Positions 13,044-17,373 of a DNA stretch of 17,373 nucleotides are shown piece after piece (the stretch's first letter is position 1; each line of letters opens with the position of its first letter). The notes under the pieces are model-generated. The model ran no database searches, was not told the origin of the DNA, and saw only the letters and a program-made list of their open reading frames with translations. Made by a program: the position numbers and the translations under genes. The stretch covers positions 1 through 17,373 of the forward strand of contig CAJKPX010000042.1 in the NCBI GenBank assembly GCA_905201895.1. Direction: 5' to 3'. The stretch comes from an uncultured Eubacteriales bacterium. GTDB lineage: Bacteria > Bacillota > Clostridia > Oscillospirales > CAG-272.

Positions 13044-13973
13044 ATGATCTATCACAGTATTGCCGATCTGATCGGCAAAACACCGCTGATCGAGCCTGCA
13101 CGCTATAACCGCATGGCATGCCGATACGGCAATCTGCTTTGCAAGCTCGAGTCCTTCAACCCTGCGGGGAGTGCGAAGGATCGCGTGGCGCTCTTTATGC
13201 TCAACGACGCAGAGGCGCGCGGCGTGATCGGCGCAGGGGCAACCGTGATCGAGCCGACCAGCGGTAATACGGGCATCGGGCTCGCCGCTCTTGCATCCTC
13301 TCGCGGCTACCGTCTGATCCTCACTATGCCCGACACCATGAGCGCCGAGCGTTGCGCATTGCTCGCGGCATACGGTGCCGAGATCGTGCTCACCCCCGGT
13401 GCGGAGGGCATGCGCGGTGCGATCCGCGAGGCGGAGCGTCTTGCCGCCGAGATTGAGGGTAGCTTTATTCCGTCGCAGTTTGATAACCCCGCAAACCCTG
13501 CGGCACATTACGCCACCACAGGGCCCGAAATTTGGACGGATTGCGAGGGGCGTGTTGATTTCTTTGTTGCGGGAGTGGGTACGGGCGGCACGCTCTCGGG
13601 CGTAGGACGCTATCTCAAGGAGCAAAACCCCGATTGCCGCGTGGTGGCGGTTGAGCCTGCTTCTTCGCCCCTGCTCTCCGAGGGGCGTGCGGGTTCGCAC
13701 GGACTGCAGGGGATCGGTGCCAATTTCGTGCCTGCAAATTTTGATCGCAGCATCTGCGACGAGATTCTCACCGTGCATGAGGAGGAGGCGTATGCGGCGG
13801 CACGCGCGTTGGCACGCGAGGAGGGGCTTCTTTGCGGCATCACCTCGGGCGCAGCATTGCATGCGGCAACGCTGCTTGCAAACCGCGCCGAGAACGCGGG
13901 CAAGGTGATCGTGGCGCTTCTGCCCGACACGGGTGAGCGCTATCTTTCCACACCGCTCTTTTCCGAAGTGTAA
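13044..13973 (+). CDS. cysK: Cysteine synthase (O-acetylserine sulfhydrylase)
   Basis: A PLP-dependent enzyme making L-cysteine from O-acetyl-L-serine and sulfide. 309 residues, normal for CysK. Motifs: IGKTPLIE at the N-terminus, NPAGSAKDR with the PLP lysine at 45, the substrate loop PTSGNTG (71-77), the phosphate-binding GVGTGGTLSG (178-186), AVEPASSPLLSEGRAGSHG with QGIGANFVP, and GITSGAA (265-271) whose Ser268 contacts the pyridine nitrogen. The start is supported by AAGGAGG (13030-13036) seven bases before the ATG. An open frame in the leader ends in TGA overlapping this ATG (ATGA). No serine acetyltransferase gene is adjacent. The 5' region is the structured element at 12716-13029, which may control it. 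Some CysK-like enzymes use other substrates, but the cysteine synthase sequence pattern is complete. Confidence 0.93.
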   Translation: MIYHSIADLIGKTPLIEPARYNRMACRYGNLLCKLESFNPAGSAKDRVALFMLNDAEARGVIGAGATVIEPTSGNTGIGLAALASSRGYRLILTMPDTMSAERCALLAAYGAEIVLTPGAEGMRGAIREAERLAAEIEGSFIPSQFDNPANPAAHYATTGPEIWTDCEGRVDFFVAGVGTGGTLSGVGRYLKEQNPDCRVVAVEPASSPLLSEGRAGSHGLQGIGANFVPANFDRSICDEILTVHEEEAYAAARALAREEGLLCGITSGAALHAATLLANRAENAGKVIVALLPDTGERYLSTPLFSEV

Positions 13974-13987
13974 AATACGTAAAATGC

Positions 13988-14041
13988 AAAAGACAGAGCA
14001 TCGGCGTGCCCCTCGGGCATGGCGTAAATGCTCTGTCTTTT
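13988..14041. terminator. Bidirectional intrinsic terminator between cysK and the second AraC gene
   Basis: AAAAGACAGAGCAT (13988-14001) is the exact reverse complement of ATGCTCTGTCTTTT (14028-14041); an inner GTGCCC/GGGCAT pairing lengthens the hairpin. Seven T's follow on the plus strand and a T-rich stretch follows on the minus strand, so it can serve both converging genes. Confidence 0.9.
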
Positions 14042-14067
14042 TTGTAACGTGGGCGACCGAGGTCTCC

Positions 14068-14946
14068 TTATCCCTTGCGCTGACGGCGAAAATCGGCGGG
14101 GGAGAGCCCCGTCATGCGCTTGACGAGCGAGGAGAAGAATTTGACGTCGCGGTAGCCCACCATCTCGGTGATCTCGGTGAGCGAATGTCGGGTGGAGGTG
14201 AGGAGACGGCAGCCCTGCATCACGCGGTAGCTTTGCAGGTAGTGCACAAAGGAAACGCCCACGTCCTCCTTGAAGCGCTTGCTCACGTAGGGGAGACTGT
14301 AATTGAGTCGCGCGGCAAGCGCTTGCAGTGTAAGCTCCTCGGTGTAGTGATCGGCAACGTAGGCGGTGAGAAAGGCGCTGATGTCCTGCCCGTTGGAGGC
14401 GGCGGTGGCGTCATCCAGGCGACGCATGGTGAGCAGCAGAATTTCGATCAGGTAGCAGCGAACGATTGCGGTGTAGCCTGCCTCGCGTTGCTCTGCCTCG
14501 TGCTGCATGTGGCGCAGAAGCGAGAGAATGCGCCCGTCGTGATCGTGAAAGACCATGTGCGCGGGGTTTTGCACCAGCGCACCGATGTTGAAATAGAGGA
14601 TGTAGTGCTCGAGCAGCGTGCGCAGATTTTTCGTTCCCTTGAGCACGGGGTCCACAAGCTCGGGGAGAAACAGGCAGTCGAGGTTATCGTAGCCCCCCTC
14701 CGAGAGCGCGCGATAGGAGGGGCGGCTGCCGTAGTCCACGATCAGATAGTCGCCTGGGCGTAGGATGGTGATCTGTCCGTCGAGGTTGTGCTCCGCCGTA
14801 CCGTCGAGGATATAGGTCAGCTCCAGAAAAAAGTGATCGTGCATCGACACGCTCCTTTGTCCAACGTGCGGCACCAGCAAAAACTTTTCGGTTTCCAGAT
14901 GCGCCGCGATCCTGTCCCAATGAAATTCATTTTTCTCGTCCACCAT
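14068..14946 (-). CDS. AraC-family transcriptional regulator, complete
   Basis: 292 residues. The N-terminal cupin-type sensor (about 24-85) has HDHFFLELTYILDG and ILRPGDYLIVDYG. The C-terminal AraC domain (about 195-292) has both helix-turn-helix units: LQALAARLNYSLPYVSKRF, then SLTEITEMVGYRDVKFFSS, ending in the classical LVKRMTGLSPADFRRQRKG. The ATG at 14946 is chosen because AGGGGGC lies about seven bases before it; an in-frame start at 15015 would overlap the promoters and has no site. It is divergent from the GH78 alpha-L-rhamnosidase gene, with overlapping promoters, so it probably senses rhamnose or a rhamnoside and activates that gene; the ligand is inferred from context only. It is unrelated in detail to the truncated AraC protein at 291-1133. 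Confidence 0.92.
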   Translation of the reverse strand: MVDEKNEFHWDRIAAHLETEKFLLVPHVGQRSVSMHDHFFLELTYILDGTAEHNLDGQITILRPGDYLIVDYGSRPSYRALSEGGYDNLDCLFLPELVDPVLKGTKNLRTLLEHYILYFNIGALVQNPAHMVFHDHDGRILSLLRHMQHEAEQREAGYTAIVRCYLIEILLLTMRRLDDATAASNGQDISAFLTAYVADHYTEELTLQALAARLNYSLPYVSKRFKEDVGVSFVHYLQSYRVMQGCRLLTSTRHSLTEITEMVGYRDVKFFSSLVKRMTGLSPADFRRQRKG

Positions 14947-14971
14947 AAAAATGCCCCCTGTTTTAGCAAGA

Positions 14972-15015
14972 ATATCGGTTGATTTATTATAACATATCCG
15001 ATATACTATATGCAA
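14972..15015. promoter_or_regulatory. Overlapping divergent promoters with 7-bp inverted repeat
   Basis: Plus strand: TTGATT (14979-14984), 17-bp spacer, TATACT (15002-15007), driving the rhamnosidase. Minus strand: TTGCAT (complement of 15010-15015), 18-bp spacer, TATAAT (complement of 14986-14991), driving the AraC gene. The two promoters interleave almost completely, so polymerase cannot occupy both. ATATCGG (14972-14978) and CCGATAT (14998-15004) form an inverted repeat across them, a candidate operator. Confidence 0.6.
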
Positions 15016-15062
15016 GGGGTTTTGTAAACCTTTTTCAAAAAATAAATGACAGGAGAGATATG

Positions 15063-17309
15063 ATGAAAAAATCGGCTCAATGGATCACCTCGCCCCGTGA
15101 TGCGGGTGCGGCGGCGTTCACCTATCGCACGACCTTTGCGCCCAAAAAGGCGATCAAAAAGGCAACGCTTTGTGCCTCTGCTATGGGACTTTACGCACTC
15201 TATCTCAATGGCGAGCGCGTTGGCAAGGGTGTGCTTACACCGGGCTGGACGAGCTACAACAATCGCGTGCAGTATCAGACCTATGATCTGACCGCGCTGC
15301 TCGGAGCAGAGAACACGATCGAGCTCGGGCTCGGTCAGGGATGGGCGGTTGGCTTTATCGGGCATGATGACACCAACCATTGCTATGCCGATCACACCTC
15401 TCTCATCGCATGGCTCGACGTCACCTATACCGACGGCACGCGTGACGAGCTCGTAACCGACCCCACGTGGGACGTTTTCACCTCCGAGGTCACCTTCTCC
15501 GAGATCTATCACGGCGAAACGGTTGACAAGACCGCGCCGATCGAATACGTAGGCAAGGCAGTGCCGTCGATTGTCAAGACCCGACTTGTGGCGCAGATGG
15601 GTGAGTGGATCACCGAGCAGGAGCGCCTGGCACCCGCTCAGATCATCCGCACGCCTGCGGGCGAGACCGTGATCGACTTTGGACAGAACATGACAGGCTA
15701 CGTGGAGGTTCGCATCAAGGCACCCCGTGGCAGTCGCATCGTGCTGCATCACGCCGAGGTGCTTGACAAGGATGGCAACTTCTACAACGCCAACTATCGC
15801 AAGGCGCGCAATGAGATGACCTATATCTGCAGCGGAGATGAGGACGTGTTCAAGCCCACCTACACCTTTGAGGGCTTCCGCTACATCCGCCTCGTGGAAT
15901 ATCCCTTTGCCGAGGTTGATCCGCGTTGCTTCTGCGCCATTGCGGTTAACTCCGAGATGAAGCGCACGGGTTCCTTTGTCTGCGGAAATGAGAAGATCAA
16001 TCAGCTCTACCACAACATTATCTGGGGACAGAAGAGCAACTATCTCGACGTTCCCACCGACTGCCCGCAGCGCGACGAGCGTCTCGGCTGGACGGGGGAT
16101 GCGCAGGTGTTCTGCCGCACCGCCGCTATCAACTTCGACGTGCACGCGTTTTTCCGCAAGTGGCTCGGGGACGTGGCGATTGAGCAGGGCAAGGACGGCT
16201 CGGTTCGCGGCACCGTTCCCAATGCAATGCCCGGGCATCCCACGCGTATCTCTGCTGCATGGGGCGACGTTGCCTGCATCATTCCGTGGCAGCTCTATCT
16301 GGCGTATGGCGACAAAAAGCTTCTGCGCGAGCATTACCCGATGATGAAAAAATGGGTCGGCTATATGCACAGTGTCGGACCCGAGGAATATCTGTGGCTC
16401 ACGGGTCTGCACTACGGCGACTGGCTCGCAATGGATGCGGGCGAGGACTCCTACGTGGGTGCCACCTCCAATGATCTGATCGGCAGTGCCTTCTTTGCTT
16501 ATTCCACCGAGCTGGTCATCCGTGCGGGTGAGGTGCTCGGCGAGGACGTGAGCGAATACCGCGAGCTCTACAAGAACGTGCGTGACCGCTTCCGCTCCTA
16601 TTTCATGGAAAACGGTATGCCCCGTGAGGAGCTTCCGTTCACCGAGATCCTTGCCGACGGCAAGCACACCCACGTGGACACCGTCAGACGCGGCGTGACC
16701 CAAACGGGCATCGTGCTGATCCTGCAGTTCGGTCTGTGCGAGGAGGACGAGCGTGCGGCATTGGCGGCAAAGCTGGTCGAGCTGATCCGCGAGAACGGCA
16801 ACCGCATGACCACGGGCTTTGTGGGCACGCCCTACATCCTGCACGTGCTCTCCGACAACGGCTACACCGACGTGGCATACGAGCTGCTCATGCAGGAGAA
16901 GAACCCCTCCTGGCTCTATTCGGTTTGCCACGGCGCTACCACCATGTGGGAGCATTGGAACAGCATCAAGGAGGACGGCAGCTTCTGGAGTACCGCAATG
17001 AACTCCTTTAACCATTATGCTTACGGTGCCGTCTATGATTGGATCTTCGGTGTTGCCGTCGGTATTCAGCCAACCGCCGAGGACCCTGCCTACAAGACCG
17101 TTTCGATCGCTCCGCATCCGAGCAAGTACCTCGGCTATGCCGATGCCTCGATCGACTCGCGCAACGGCAAAATCCGTGTGCATTGGTATTACAAGGAAGA
17201 TACCGTCTACTATGAAATTGACGTCCCCGCAGGCGTACGTGCAAACCTCCGCCTGCCCTCTGGCTACACCGCCACCCTCACCGCCGGCAGCTACCGCTTC
17301 GCTGAGTGA
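15063..17309 (+). CDS. Alpha-L-rhamnosidase, glycoside hydrolase family 78
   Basis: A 748-residue inverting glycosidase removing terminal alpha-L-rhamnose from plant glycosides, pectic side chains or bacterial polysaccharides. Domain order as in the family: N-terminal beta domain with LYALYLNGERVGKGVLTPGW (about 43-62) and EIYHGETVD (147-155); a concanavalin-like domain with IDFGQNMTGYVEVRI (204-218); the (alpha/alpha)6 catalytic barrel with DCPQRDERLGWTGDAQ (333-348), holding the catalytic Glu339 and Asp residues, and ATTMWEHW with Glu630; and a C-terminal beta domain. No signal peptide is present, so it acts in the cytoplasm on imported rhamnosides. Two adjacent ATGs occur (15060 and 15063); 15063 has the better seven-base spacing from AGGAG. 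No transporter or rhamnose catabolic gene is in view. A repeat hairpin starts 15 bases after the stop. Confidence 0.95.
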   Translation: MKKSAQWITSPRDAGAAAFTYRTTFAPKKAIKKATLCASAMGLYALYLNGERVGKGVLTPGWTSYNNRVQYQTYDLTALLGAENTIELGLGQGWAVGFIGHDDTNHCYADHTSLIAWLDVTYTDGTRDELVTDPTWDVFTSEVTFSEIYHGETVDKTAPIEYVGKAVPSIVKTRLVAQMGEWITEQERLAPAQIIRTPAGETVIDFGQNMTGYVEVRIKAPRGSRIVLHHAEVLDKDGNFYNANYRKARNEMTYICSGDEDVFKPTYTFEGFRYIRLVEYPFAEVDPRCFCAIAVNSEMKRTGSFVCGNEKINQLYHNIIWGQKSNYLDVPTDCPQRDERLGWTGDAQVFCRTAAINFDVHAFFRKWLGDVAIEQGKDGSVRGTVPNAMPGHPTRISAAWGDVACIIPWQLYLAYGDKKLLREHYPMMKKWVGYMHSVGPEEYLWLTGLHYGDWLAMDAGEDSYVGATSNDLIGSAFFAYSTELVIRAGEVLGEDVSEYRELYKNVRDRFRSYFMENGMPREELPFTEILADGKHTHVDTVRRGVTQTGIVLILQFGLCEEDERAALAAKLVELIRENGNRMTTGFVGTPYILHVLSDNGYTDVAYELLMQEKNPSWLYSVCHGATTMWEHWNSIKEDGSFWSTAMNSFNHYAYGAVYDWIFGVAVGIQPTAEDPAYKTVSIAPHPSKYLGYADASIDSRNGKIRVHWYYKEDTVYYEIDVPAGVRANLRLPSGYTATLTAGSYRFAE

Positions 17310-17324
17310 GAGAATATATTTTTG

Positions 17325-17373
17325 CAGGGGGAGAGGGGCTTTTCTTGAAAGAAAAGCCCCTCTCCCCCTGTCC
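17325..17373 (+). repeat. Dispersed repeat copy E, palindrome only, cut by the window end
   Basis: A perfect 22-bp palindrome (arms 17325-17346 and 17349-17370, centre GA) starting 15 bases after the rhamnosidase stop. The head matches the other copies (CAGGGGGAG start, TTCTT-GA-AAGAA centre), while the middle of the arm (AGGGGCTTTT) is its own. The expected tail would lie beyond the window. Confidence 0.8.

Noticed and set aside
15006..17183. 725-codon minus-strand open frame opposite the rhamnosidase
   Set aside because: Antisense shadow; GH78 motifs on the plus strand are complete and the antisense translation resembles no family.

Overview
The window looks like a chromosomal segment of an anaerobic Bacillota bacterium, most likely a gut Clostridia (Oscillospirales-like or a relative). 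The evidence is moderately GC-rich coding DNA with AT-rich promoters, AGGAGG-type ribosome binding sites, many TTGACA-N17-TATAAT promoters, ATP-type PfkA, MgsA, acetate kinase, BspA-like leucine-rich proteins and AraC-controlled glycan genes. The family assignment is inference from gene content. No phage, CRISPR array, insertion-sequence transposase, rRNA or tRNA gene was seen.

Layout. 1-290: repeat-rich, non-coding. 291-2703: an AraC-type regulator (minus strand, missing its C-terminal end) diverges from an ADP-ribosylglycohydrolase-family gene; a perfect 12-bp inverted repeat lies in the shared promoter region. 2704-3070: convergent non-coding gap with three hairpins, two of them repeat copies. 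3071-4282: acetate kinase (minus). 4473-5741: a promoter, an endonuclease/exonuclease/phosphatase-family gene, a glyoxalase/VOC gene and an intrinsic terminator. 5783-8751: a promoter and two tandem BspA-like leucine-rich-repeat proteins. 8801-10176: a consensus promoter, a coenzyme F420-0:glutamate ligase-like gene and a terminator. 10228-11407: promoter and pfkA. 11408-11850: repeat copy and the rpsT promoter. 11851-12199: rpsT and terminator. 12254-12704: promoter and mgsA. 12705-13043: a highly structured element directly before cysK. 13044-14041: cysK and a bidirectional terminator. 14068-17309: a second AraC regulator divergent from a GH78 alpha-L-rhamnosidase, with overlapping divergent promoters. 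17325-17373: another repeat hairpin.

How the genes fit together. PfkA, MgsA and AckA are central-carbon genes (glycolysis, its methylglyoxal bypass, acetate/ATP formation), each with its own promoter. The two AraC/hydrolase pairs look like small inducible units for carbohydrate-derived substrates. The leucine-rich proteins are probably membrane-anchored surface proteins.

The two most interesting non-coding signals are: (1) about 314 bp before cysK made of nested and mutually competing long inverted repeats (12716-13029), which could be a new cis-regulatory RNA or a palindromic repeat element; and (2) a dispersed repeat family, a near-perfect 16-23 bp palindrome plus a conserved tail. Three of its copies start 15-17 nt after a stop codon, with the tail pointing away from the gene where it can be seen. 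Arm sequence varies between copies while self-complementarity is kept.
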